Origin: an uncultured Ruminiclostridium sp.
GTDB lineage: Bacteria > Bacillota > Clostridia > Oscillospirales > Ruminococcaceae
NCBI GenBank assembly: GCA_947623915.1
Contig: CANQIB010000004.1
Location: forward strand, 1-64,000
Direction of reading: 5' to 3'
Length of the DNA stretch: 64,000 nucleotides
The notes beneath the pieces are model-generated. The model was not told the origin of the DNA. It searched no databases and saw only the letters and a list, made by a program, of their open reading frames with translations. Made by a program: the position numbers and the translations under genes. Each line of letters starts with the position of its first letter. Positions within the stretch are counted from its first letter, which is position 1. Below are positions 40,870 to 48,230 of this stretch, piece after piece.

Positions 40870-42636
40870 GTGGGCGATATATTCCCTTATTTAAGCGATG
40901 TAAGAACAAAGGAAAGGTATTCCGTCAAATTCGGCGGGATAAACCGTTCGGACGGCACGCCGCTCGGCGAGTGGGAGGAGCTGTGCAACATGGACTTTTC
41001 GCACTATCCCGCATTGTCCAGCTCCCGCCCAAAGGGGTATAACGTTGTCGAGTCGGAGATGACCGGCTGCGTTTACAAAAACGGGGTCTTACAGTACACC
41101 GTGCCGGACGGCATATACATAGACGGGACGAAGTACCCGCTTACCCTGTCGGAGGGGGAAAAAAGACTTGTCTGCATGGGCGCGTATATAGTGATACTTC
41201 CCGATTTTATCGTCTGCAACACCGCGGGAGATACCCCCGAATTCAACGACGCGGCTTCTCCCGCGGCGGCGCTTACGGGAACGCTCACCGAGGTGAACCG
41301 CGACTGGACGGTGATAGACACCAAGGAAAGCACCAAGGACAAGCTGCTTTATCTTACGGTATCGGCGGAGGATCCCGCTTTGGAAAAGTACGCGATAGGA
41401 GATAAGGTGCTGGCGGAATGGGTGCATGACGGAAAGCAAAAAAGCGCGTACATGACGATACAGAGCATACTGAAAGAGGGCGACGCCACCTGGGTTAGCA
41501 AGGGAAACGTCGCGGTACATTTTGAGACCGACCTGTCCTTTCCCGATATAGATTATTTTTATCTTGAGGACGCGCCGCAGTCCGGCATACGGTTTTCTGT
41601 GGGAAAGCCTAACTCAACGGTAAGAAAGTACATACCTAAGGATATGGATTTCGTCATCGAACACAACAACCGGCTGTGGGGCTGTTCCTCAAAAAATCAC
41701 GAGATATACTGTTCTAAGCTGGGGGATCCCACCTGCTGGGGAGATTTTCAGGGCATATCCACCGACTCCTGGGCGGTGACGGTGGGCAGCGACGGAGATT
41801 TTACCGGCGCGGCGGTCTATAACGGAAAGGTTTTGTTTTTCAAGGAGGACTGTCTGCACACCGTATACGGTACTAAAGCGTCTAACTTTACGCTTTCCAC
41901 GGTAAAGCTGAGGGGTGTAAAGAAAGGCTGTCACGATTCTCTGTGCATATCCAACGGACTGCTGTATTATAAAGCGCCGGAGGGGATATTCGTGTACAAC
42001 GGCACGACCTCTCAAAAGGCGGACGCGCGGCTGGGGGAGGATATAACGCTCACCGCCGCCGCCTGCGCCGACGACAGAAAGATATATATGCTGACTTCTG
42101 ACGGAGCGGCAAAGGTATACGACTGCGTGCATGGCTGTTGGAGCACGGAAACGGCGGTCGGCGCAAAGCGGGGCTTTAACGTGAACGGCTGCCTTTACGC
42201 GTTGTGCAAAGACGAAAACGGTATGCGTACGGTGCTTTTGTCGGGGAACGAGAGCATGGCGTTTTGTGAGAACGAGGTAAAGTTTTATGCGCAAACCGGC
42301 TGGCTCAACAGCGAAAGCTCGGTAATGAGCTGTTTTTCAAAAATAAAGCTGGCGGTCGGGCTTATCGGCGACCCCGAAAAAACAAAGTTTCGGGTGCTGG
42401 TCAAATACAGCGACGGCGAGGAGTGGACGACCGCATACAGCTTTAACGGGAAGCTCATCACGCGGGAGGGCGGGATATTCACCGTCCCGATAATCCCGAT
42501 GAGGGCGCACCGAATAAAGCTGCGGATAGAGGGCAGCACCTCGCACGACAGCAAGGAAAGCGTACACGCGGGATTTTTGCTGTACGGGTTGTATCTGAGC
42601 ATAGAGGAGGGAACGGAAATTGGCGGTGAACATTGA
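40870..42636 (+). CDS. Tail or DNA-stabilisation protein (gp10-like)
   Basis: The 588-residue beta-rich protein starts near FGGINRSDGTPLGEWEELCNMDFSHYPALSS and carries repeated propeller-like blades, for example VIEHNNRLWGCSSKNHEIYCSKLGDPTCW and AVTVGSDGDFTGAAVYNGKVLFFKEDCLHTVYG. This resembles podovirus packaged-DNA stabilisation/tail proteins of the P22 gp10 type and relatives in Clostridia phages. The apparent start is GTG at 40870, only 3 bases after the upstream TAG and too close to AGGGGG for normal spacing. Translation probably restarts there after termination. Its end overlaps the fibre gene by 17 bases. Confidence 0.8.
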   Translation: MGDIFPYLSDVRTKERYSVKFGGINRSDGTPLGEWEELCNMDFSHYPALSSSRPKGYNVVESEMTGCVYKNGVLQYTVPDGIYIDGTKYPLTLSEGEKRLVCMGAYIVILPDFIVCNTAGDTPEFNDAASPAAALTGTLTEVNRDWTVIDTKESTKDKLLYLTVSAEDPALEKYAIGDKVLAEWVHDGKQKSAYMTIQSILKEGDATWVSKGNVAVHFETDLSFPDIDYFYLEDAPQSGIRFSVGKPNSTVRKYIPKDMDFVIEHNNRLWGCSSKNHEIYCSKLGDPTCWGDFQGISTDSWAVTVGSDGDFTGAAVYNGKVLFFKEDCLHTVYGTKASNFTLSTVKLRGVKKGCHDSLCISNGLLYYKAPEGIFVYNGTTSQKADARLGEDITLTAAACADDRKIYMLTSDGAAKVYDCVHGCWSTETAVGAKRGFNVNGCLYALCKDENGMRTVLLSGNESMAFCENEVKFYAQTGWLNSESSVMSCFSKIKLAVGLIGDPEKTKFRVLVKYSDGEEWTTAYSFNGKLITREGGIFTVPIIPMRAHRIKLRIEGSTSHDSKESVHAGFLLYGLYLSIEEGTEIGGEH

Positions 42637-44674
42637 TATGTCGTTTGTCCCCGACAAGAACGCTCCGACCTTAAAAAGACTGTCCGACGCGGAGGACGCG
42701 CTTTCGCTGCTTGCGGAGCGCACCGAGTTTTGCTTTGATAATACGGAGATAAAGGACAGCGCGGAGGAGATAAAAAAGCTGGACAAAAAGCTGAACGCGG
42801 TCTCAAACGGCGGCGTCGGCAAATTTGCGAACGAGGAGAAGAACAGCGAGATATTCAACGACTATACCTCCAACACCGCAACGGGTCCCATGCACCATGT
42901 CGAGGGCGCGGCGAACCGCATTACGGGCGGCACGGTAAACCATGCCGAGGGCAGCGGCAACGAAATTTCCGGCACGTTCAGCCACGCCGAAAACTCCGGC
43001 AATAAAATAATAAACGGCGCGTCCAACGCTCACGCCGAGGGCACGGGAAACACCGTCACCAACAGCGCAAGCAACGCCCATGTCGAGGGCACGGGAAACA
43101 CCGTCACCGACGGCGCAGGCAACGCCCACGTCGAGGGGATAGGCAATAAAACTACCGGCGGCGCGATAAACCATTCCGAGGGGTACAACAATACCGTTAC
43201 CGGCGTGCAGTACACTCACGCGGAGGGCAGCGGCAATACCGCCGAGGGCGGAAGCTGCCAGCATATCGAGGGGCAAAACAACGCCGTGAAAAACGGTTCG
43301 ACTGTCGCTCACGCCGAGGGGTCGGGCAACGTCATAACCGACGGCTGCTCGAACTGTCACGCCGAGGGAGTGGGCAATAACATATCCTCGTCCGCCGCCT
43401 GCTGCCATGCCGAGGGCAACACCAACGTCATAACCTACGGCAGCTCCGGCGCCGCGAGCAACGTTCATATCGAGGGGTACGGCAATACCGTTCGCGGCGG
43501 CACGGCAAACCACGCGGAGGGCGTCGGCAACGAGGTGACCGGCAAGTACAGCCACGCCGAGGGGCAGAGAAACACCGTCACGGGTAGCGATACCGTGCAT
43601 ATCGAGGGCATATCGAACAGCTCCGACGGCGGCTGCTCCTACTGTCATATCGAGGGCTCGGGCAATTCGGTAAAACAGGGGAGCTGCTGGCATGTGTCGG
43701 GACACGGCAACGAGGTCGAGTGCAAGTCGGGCGACAGCATGGGCGGAACGGTGTCGGGTCAGGACAACACGGTCAGCGGCTCGTTTGAAAGCGTTTCCGG
43801 CATGAGCAACAGCGTTTCCGGCACGGCAAACGCGGTAAGCGGCTCGTTTAACAACGTGAGCGGACAGCAGCATATCGTAGGCGGCTCTCAAAACGTCTGC
43901 GACGGGAGTTATTCGCTTGTGGCGGGGCTGGACAACAATGTTTCGGCTGACGGCTCGGTCGTCGGCGGAATACACGGGACGCTTAGCGGAGAGCATAACG
44001 TTTTAAACGGCATATACAACACCGCCGAGAATGTGAAAGAAAGCATAGTCACGGGCAGCTACAACGACCTGTCGGAGGCGGAAAACGCCGCAGTGCACGG
44101 CGGGTTTAACACGGTATCGGGAGCGGCGGACGGCTCGGCGGTCATAGGCTGGCAAAATAAGCTGACGGACGCCTCCTGCACGTTCGTTGCGGGGCAGTAC
44201 AACGAGGTAAGCGGGAATCGGTCTTTTGTCGCGGGAGATCACAACATCTCAAGCCATGAGAACACCGCAGTTTTCGGGCAGTTCAACGAGGACACCGACG
44301 CGGCGTTTGCGGTAGGCACGGGAAGCTACGACAGCCGTAAAAACGGAATGGAGCTTGACAGGCAGGGAAACCTTACTCTTGAGGGAAAGCTGTACGCCTC
44401 GGCGGATATCGCGTCGGGGACGGTTTCGGTCGGGGGAGAACCTTTGCCGGCGGTCGATCGGCGCACGAAAGCCGAGGTCATGATATGGCGCAACAGCGCT
44501 GCGGACGGCGGCAGCTTTTTTGAGTGCGCGGACGCGGATATCACCGAGCCGAAAGATACGGTGCTGTATTCCTGCGAGAGCGGCTCGGTAACGCTCATCG
44601 TGACCGACGGCGGAGAGCTTTCGATAAGCTCGGATATGGACGGGGTAAAGTACAGGATAACATATTACAATTAA
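42620..44674 (+). CDS. Repeat-rich fibre or spike protein
   Basis: The 684-residue protein starts at TTG after GAGGAGG. Following about 85 residues of attachment region, it has some 17 tandem units of about 14-18 residues built on H(A/V/I)EGxGNxVxxG (for example HAEGSGNEISG, HVEGTGNTVTDG, HIEGYGNTVRGG). These are followed by VSGxxNxVSG units and a distinct C-terminal domain of about 100 residues. The pattern matches the left-handed beta-roll of YadA-like adhesin heads, so a trimeric receptor-binding fibre is likely. An exact 24-base segment repeats 48 bases apart (43037 and 43085), a sign of recent unit duplication. Confidence 0.85.
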   Translation: MAVNIDMSFVPDKNAPTLKRLSDAEDALSLLAERTEFCFDNTEIKDSAEEIKKLDKKLNAVSNGGVGKFANEEKNSEIFNDYTSNTATGPMHHVEGAANRITGGTVNHAEGSGNEISGTFSHAENSGNKIINGASNAHAEGTGNTVTNSASNAHVEGTGNTVTDGAGNAHVEGIGNKTTGGAINHSEGYNNTVTGVQYTHAEGSGNTAEGGSCQHIEGQNNAVKNGSTVAHAEGSGNVITDGCSNCHAEGVGNNISSSAACCHAEGNTNVITYGSSGAASNVHIEGYGNTVRGGTANHAEGVGNEVTGKYSHAEGQRNTVTGSDTVHIEGISNSSDGGCSYCHIEGSGNSVKQGSCWHVSGHGNEVECKSGDSMGGTVSGQDNTVSGSFESVSGMSNSVSGTANAVSGSFNNVSGQQHIVGGSQNVCDGSYSLVAGLDNNVSADGSVVGGIHGTLSGEHNVLNGIYNTAENVKESIVTGSYNDLSEAENAAVHGGFNTVSGAADGSAVIGWQNKLTDASCTFVAGQYNEVSGNRSFVAGDHNISSHENTAVFGQFNEDTDAAFAVGTGSYDSRKNGMELDRQGNLTLEGKLYASADIASGTVSVGGEPLPAVDRRTKAEVMIWRNSAADGGSFFECADADITEPKDTVLYSCESGSVTLIVTDGGELSISSDMDGVKYRITYYN

Positions 44675-44686
44675 AAGGAGGAAGAG

Positions 44687-45706
44687 ATGGCGCAAAAGAA
44701 AAAGGACATCGCACAAAGCCTTACGGAGCAACAAAAGAGCAAGCCTGCCGATTATACCGGCGGATACGCCGATAAGATACGGCAGACCATGGACAGCATA
44801 ATCGACCGCCAGCCGTTCAGCTATGATGTGAACGCGGACAAGCTGTACCGTCAGTACAGGGACAATTACACCGCGCTCGGCGAAAGGGCGATGAAGGATA
44901 CCGTCGGAAACGCCGCGCTGCTCACGGGAGGATACGGCAACAGCTACGGAGTGACCGCGGGTCAGCAGGCGTACAACAGTTATATGCAGCAGCTCAACGA
45001 GGTCGTCCCGCAGCTTGAGCAGCAGGCGTACGAACGCTGGCTCAACGAGGGCGAGGAGTTATATGACCGTCTGAAAGCGCTGCAGGGGGCGGACAACACC
45101 GAATACGACAGGTATCGCGACAAAGTGAGCGATTACTACAACGACAGAGATTATGAGCGCAGCGTATACGAAAGTGACAGGGACTACAACTACAAAAAGC
45201 AGCAGGACGCGCTGGAGCAGGCGTATCGGGAAAAGCAGTTCGAGCGGGAAGTGTACGAAAACGACCGAGATTATCAGCGTAAGGTGTACGAAAGCGACCG
45301 CAAATATATGAACGACAGCCTTGCGCAGGCGGTGAACAGTGAGAAAACGGAGCAGAACACGGAGTTTTCTCCCGCCGAGGCTTACGAGTTTTTGGACAAG
45401 TATTCCGACGTGATATATTCCGACAGCGAGCTTGTCGAGTCGATGTACCGAATGTTCGGCGATAAAAACGGATTTTTCGAGTGGCTCAGCGCGGTGCAGG
45501 TATCGGGAGGAGATACGGGACTTGACGTTTTGTATCGGCTGCACCCCGAACTTGCGGACGATGATTTCAAAAGAGAGGACGCGTTCAATACGGCGAAGAA
45601 AGCGATGAACGCAAGTATGCAGCTGCTTAAAGACAACAAGTACAATATAATCACCGCGGGTCTTCGTCAAAAGGCGATCGAATCGGCGAAAGGACGGCAA
45701 AAATAA
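44687..45706 (+). CDS. Phage internal or tail-associated protein with coiled-coil repeats
   Basis: The 339-residue protein has a conserved-looking block, MKDTVGNAALLTGGYGNSYG followed by AGQQAYNSYMQQLNEVVPQLEQQAYERW (about residues 75-125), which I associate with structural proteins of Firmicutes phages. After it come several copies of a VYESDRDY motif spaced through a Gln/Glu/Lys-rich helix (about 150-205). A globular C-terminus ends the protein. A particle-internal or ejected role is plausible; no enzyme motif is seen. AAAAGGAGGAAGAG precedes the ATG. Confidence 0.7.
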   Translation: MAQKKKDIAQSLTEQQKSKPADYTGGYADKIRQTMDSIIDRQPFSYDVNADKLYRQYRDNYTALGERAMKDTVGNAALLTGGYGNSYGVTAGQQAYNSYMQQLNEVVPQLEQQAYERWLNEGEELYDRLKALQGADNTEYDRYRDKVSDYYNDRDYERSVYESDRDYNYKKQQDALEQAYREKQFEREVYENDRDYQRKVYESDRKYMNDSLAQAVNSEKTEQNTEFSPAEAYEFLDKYSDVIYSDSELVESMYRMFGDKNGFFEWLSAVQVSGGDTGLDVLYRLHPELADDDFKREDAFNTAKKAMNASMQLLKDNKYNIITAGLRQKAIESAKGRQK

Positions 45707-46116
45707 TGACAAAAGCACAGGCGCTTATAGACGGCGCGGCTGCCGCTGTGGGAGCGGTCGTCGGATTTCTTTTCGGGGAAGCCGGCGGTATGCTGTATGT
45801 ACTTACGGCGTTTATGGCGATGGATTACGTCACGGGAGTTGCGGCGGCGGCGGTGAACCGCGAGCTTTCCAGCAAGACGGGCTTTAAGGGACTGGCAAGA
45901 AAGCTGCTGATACTGGTGTTTACCGCGATGGGACACATCATCGACAGCGCGCTGCCGGGCGGAGCGCAGACGGTCATGTCGGCGGTCATGCTGTTTTACA
46001 TAGTAAACGAGGGGATAAGCATAACCGAAAACGCCGCCGTGCTGGGTCTGCCGATACCCGCAAAGCTCAAAGAGGTGCTGAGTCAGCTCAAGGAAAAGCA
46101 GGACGAAAGGAGATAA
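45706..46116 (+). CDS. Phage holin
   Basis: The 136-residue membrane protein has about three or four hydrophobic segments: AAAAVGAVVGFLFGEAG, MLYVLTAFMAMDYVTGVAAAA, a middle helix and MSAVMLFYIVNEGISITENAA. It ends in a charged tail (KEVLSQLKEKQDERR). The MDYVTGVAAAAVNRELSS and FYIVNEGISITENAA segments are hallmarks of the phi29/Cph1-type toxin-secretion holin family. It would permeabilise the membrane for the lysin encoded 3 bases downstream. Its start overlaps the previous stop. Confidence 0.93.
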   Translation: MTKAQALIDGAAAAVGAVVGFLFGEAGGMLYVLTAFMAMDYVTGVAAAAVNRELSSKTGFKGLARKLLILVFTAMGHIIDSALPGGAQTVMSAVMLFYIVNEGISITENAAVLGLPIPAKLKEVLSQLKEKQDERR

Positions 46117-46119
46117 ACG

Positions 46120-47184
46120 GTGGCATTTTTAAAAGGGGTAGATCTTAGTTACTGCCAAAAGGGTTTTGACTATAAGGCGGCAAAGGAAAAGGGAGTCAGC
46201 TTTGCCATAATACGGGCGGGCTTTTCCGAGGTCACGGACAGCCGGCTTGAGGAGCATATCGAGGGCTGCGAAAAAAACGGCATAGATTACGGATTTTACT
46301 GGTATTCCTACGCAATGAGCGTGGAGGAGGCGAAACGGGAGGCTGCCGCCTGCCTCAGAGCGATAGCGGGCCGCAGACCGAGTTATCCTGTATTTTACGA
46401 TATGGAGGAGGGCGACCAGTCGGGAAAGCTGAGCCGCGAGACCGTCACCGATATGGCGCTGGCGTTTTGCAAAGCCGTAAACGACGGCGGCTATCCCTGC
46501 GGTATCTATGCAAATCCGAGCTGGCTGCAAAACGTTTACGACAGCTCCCGTATCGTCGGAAAGTACGATATATGGCTTGCGCATTGGACGAACAGCCCGA
46601 ACAGTCCCTCAAAATACGATTACGGGCAGACCGTATGGCAATGGGGGATAGACTGTATAAACGGCATGGACGTAGACGGAAATATATGCTTTACCGATTA
46701 TCCTACGGCGGTTTCGATGTGGTACGAGGAACACGGCGTACAGCAGGAGAGCAAAGCCGATGAGCCTGTCCCCGCATACAAAAGAGGGGATAACGTCATG
46801 CTGGCGAAAGGCGCGAAATTCGTCGGCGGAGTTACTCCGTACAGCTGGGTGTACGATACGGTGTTTACCGTATACGCAACGGCGGCGCAGGGCAGCGAGC
46901 TTATGATAGGTCTGGGCGGAGAGGTCACGGGCTGGATATATTCGGCTGACGCGGTAAGTCCGCCCTGCCGCACGGCGGAGAAAAAGAAGTTTTCGACGGG
47001 CGACAGAGTTACGGTAAAACGCGGAGCGCTCACCTGTAAGGGAGAAAAGCTGGCGAGCTTCGTTTACGATAACGTTTATACCGTTTTGCAGGCGGGAACG
47101 AACAAAGACCCCGATTACACGGTGATCGGGGTGGACGGTAAAGTTACCGCGGCGGTATCCGCAAGCGACCTTGAACCCGCCTGA
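46120..47184 (+). CDS. GH25 endolysin
   Basis: The 354-residue protein starts with GTG after AAGGAGATAAAC. Residues 1-200 are a GH25 muramidase: KGVDLSYCQKGFDYKAAKEKG, SFAIIRAGFSE, FYWYSYAMS and VFYDMEEGDQ, with the catalytic Asp-Glu pair. The C-terminal part holds two related domains of about 60 residues (RGDNVMLAKGAKFVGGVTPY... and TGDRVTVKRGALTCKGEKLA...), probably SH3-like wall-binding repeats. It would cut the peptidoglycan glycan backbone at lysis. It has no signal peptide, in agreement with a holin partner. Confidence 0.94.
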   Translation: MAFLKGVDLSYCQKGFDYKAAKEKGVSFAIIRAGFSEVTDSRLEEHIEGCEKNGIDYGFYWYSYAMSVEEAKREAAACLRAIAGRRPSYPVFYDMEEGDQSGKLSRETVTDMALAFCKAVNDGGYPCGIYANPSWLQNVYDSSRIVGKYDIWLAHWTNSPNSPSKYDYGQTVWQWGIDCINGMDVDGNICFTDYPTAVSMWYEEHGVQQESKADEPVPAYKRGDNVMLAKGAKFVGGVTPYSWVYDTVFTVYATAAQGSELMIGLGGEVTGWIYSADAVSPPCRTAEKKKFSTGDRVTVKRGALTCKGEKLASFVYDNVYTVLQAGTNKDPDYTVIGVDGKVTAAVSASDLEPA

Positions 47185-47214
47185 CGGGGATATTCCGAGG
47201 GGAAATAAAAAAGT

Positions 47215-47253
47215 AAAACAGCACAAGCGGTGTAATGCTGCTTGTGCTGTTTT
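47215..47253 (+). terminator. Terminator closing the phage late operon
   Basis: A 14-bp stem (AAAACAGCACAAGC with its complement at 47240-47253) ends in TTTT. It is symmetric enough to serve the convergent EamA gene as well. Confidence 0.87.
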
Positions 47254-47280
47254 ATGATATTTTTAAATAGTTGACCGAAT

Positions 47281-48117
47281 TTATAATGCTTGAAAGCCCA
47301 CTACTCCGATAACGCAGGCGACGCCGCCTATCATGCTCAGCTTGGAGCGGTTTTCTTTTTTTATCAGCGCGATAGCGAACAAAGCGACAAGTATCATGGG
47401 CTGGATAAAGGAGTAATCCACCAGACTTACCGAGATGACGATGTTTTCCAGTATCATGCCCACGGCGTTCGGTATGCGAAACAGCGACATTTTTACCGCG
47501 CCGTCGAGGTTGGTCTTGAATATCTTTATCGGCTTTGCCTTAGGTATCATCAGCAAGGTCACCAGCACGAGAGCGGGTAAGAGCTGCATGGAGGAGGATA
47601 TGTAAGGCGTAAAGCTCTTTATTATAAGCCCGTATCCGTATTTGGAGGCAAGGTACAGTACCAGCGGCAGCATCAGCTTGCGGTAATTTATTTTCTCTTC
47701 TCTTTCGGACTTTGCGATAAATACGAGCCCGACGGCGGTCACGGCGATGAACAGTATCTTTACTATGCGAAGCTGTTCGCCGAAAAGCACGTCGGTCATG
47801 TATGACACGAAGAGCGTTATGCCGAGCCATGCTTTAAGCTCGAACGCCGACAGATATTTCAGCACCGCCGCGCAGGTGGTGAATTCCAGTATCTTTGAAA
47901 GCGCGGTCAGTGCTATCGCGGCAAAGGACTGCCAGCACAGGGAAAAATATATTTCCTGAAACGGCAGCAGTATCGCCAGAAATACCGACAGCGAACCGCA
48001 CATTAAAAACGTGAACTCGCTGCCGTTGAATTTGGCTTTTGAAACGGCGTATTTATCTCCAAGGGAGGACAGGGTGTAGCATACCGTTACGGCAAGCATC
48101 AATACGACGGTATCCAT
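47281..48117 (-). CDS. EamA-type (DMT) transporter
   Basis: The 278-residue protein is almost entirely hydrophobic, with eight to ten predicted helices and an internal duplication typical of the drug/metabolite transporter superfamily. The first helix begins LMLAVTVCYTLSSLGDKYAVSKAKF. The substrate is not predictable. It starts 4 bases after a 28-codon frame and has no clear ribosome site of its own, so it may depend on upstream translation. It reads in the same direction as metH and converges with the phage lysin gene. Confidence 0.83.
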   Translation of the reverse strand: MDTVVLMLAVTVCYTLSSLGDKYAVSKAKFNGSEFTFLMCGSLSVFLAILLPFQEIYFSLCWQSFAAIALTALSKILEFTTCAAVLKYLSAFELKAWLGITLFVSYMTDVLFGEQLRIVKILFIAVTAVGLVFIAKSEREEKINYRKLMLPLVLYLASKYGYGLIIKSFTPYISSSMQLLPALVLVTLLMIPKAKPIKIFKTNLDGAVKMSLFRIPNAVGMILENIVISVSLVDYSFIQPMILVALFAIALIKKENRSKLSMIGGVACVIGVVGFQAL

Positions 48118-48121
48118 TTAT

Positions 48122-48208
48122 TTACCATCTGACTTTCCAACGCTCGGCAAGGCTTTCGCCCGCCTCATCGGCAAATGCCGAAAGCTCGTAATACATTTTG
48201 ACTTCCAT
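48122..48208 (-). pseudogene. Short frame resembling a truncated sugar-isomerase start
   Basis: A 28-codon frame begins MEVKMYYELSAFADEAGES and stops after WKVRW. The YYELSAFADEAG stretch looks like the first beta strand of TIM-barrel sugar-phosphate isomerases/epimerases, whose proteins then continue for about 250 residues. It may be a gene remnant left by a deletion, or a short leader peptide coupled to the transporter gene 4 bases downstream. It starts 22 bases after metH. Evidence is thin. Confidence 0.35.
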
Positions 48209-48230
48209 TTTGTCGTTGTACGGTGAGTTT

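Larger units (their letters stand above)
33291..47253. mobile_element. Compact prophage-like cassette (podovirus-type, no integrase)
   Basis: About 14 kb of phage genes form two divergent units. A repressor plus ImmA/IrrE protease read left; thirteen genes from a small zinc protein and terS to the lysin read right, closed by terminators on both outer sides. Morphogenesis genes are terminase, portal, protease-scaffold fusion, N4-gp56-type capsid, adaptor, stabilisation protein and fibre, with no tail tube, sheath or tape measure: a short-tailed virion plan. I found no integrase, recombinase, DNA polymerase, primase, helicase or excisionase, and no flanking direct repeat or tRNA. All genes look intact. 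It may be a decayed prophage, a satellite or a domesticated transfer agent. Confidence 0.85.

Noticed and set aside
42885-44290. Regularly spaced short repeats that could suggest a CRISPR array
   Set aside because: The repeats are in frame, degenerate at DNA level and encode HxEGxGN units of a fibre protein; there are no unique spacers between constant repeats and no cas genes.
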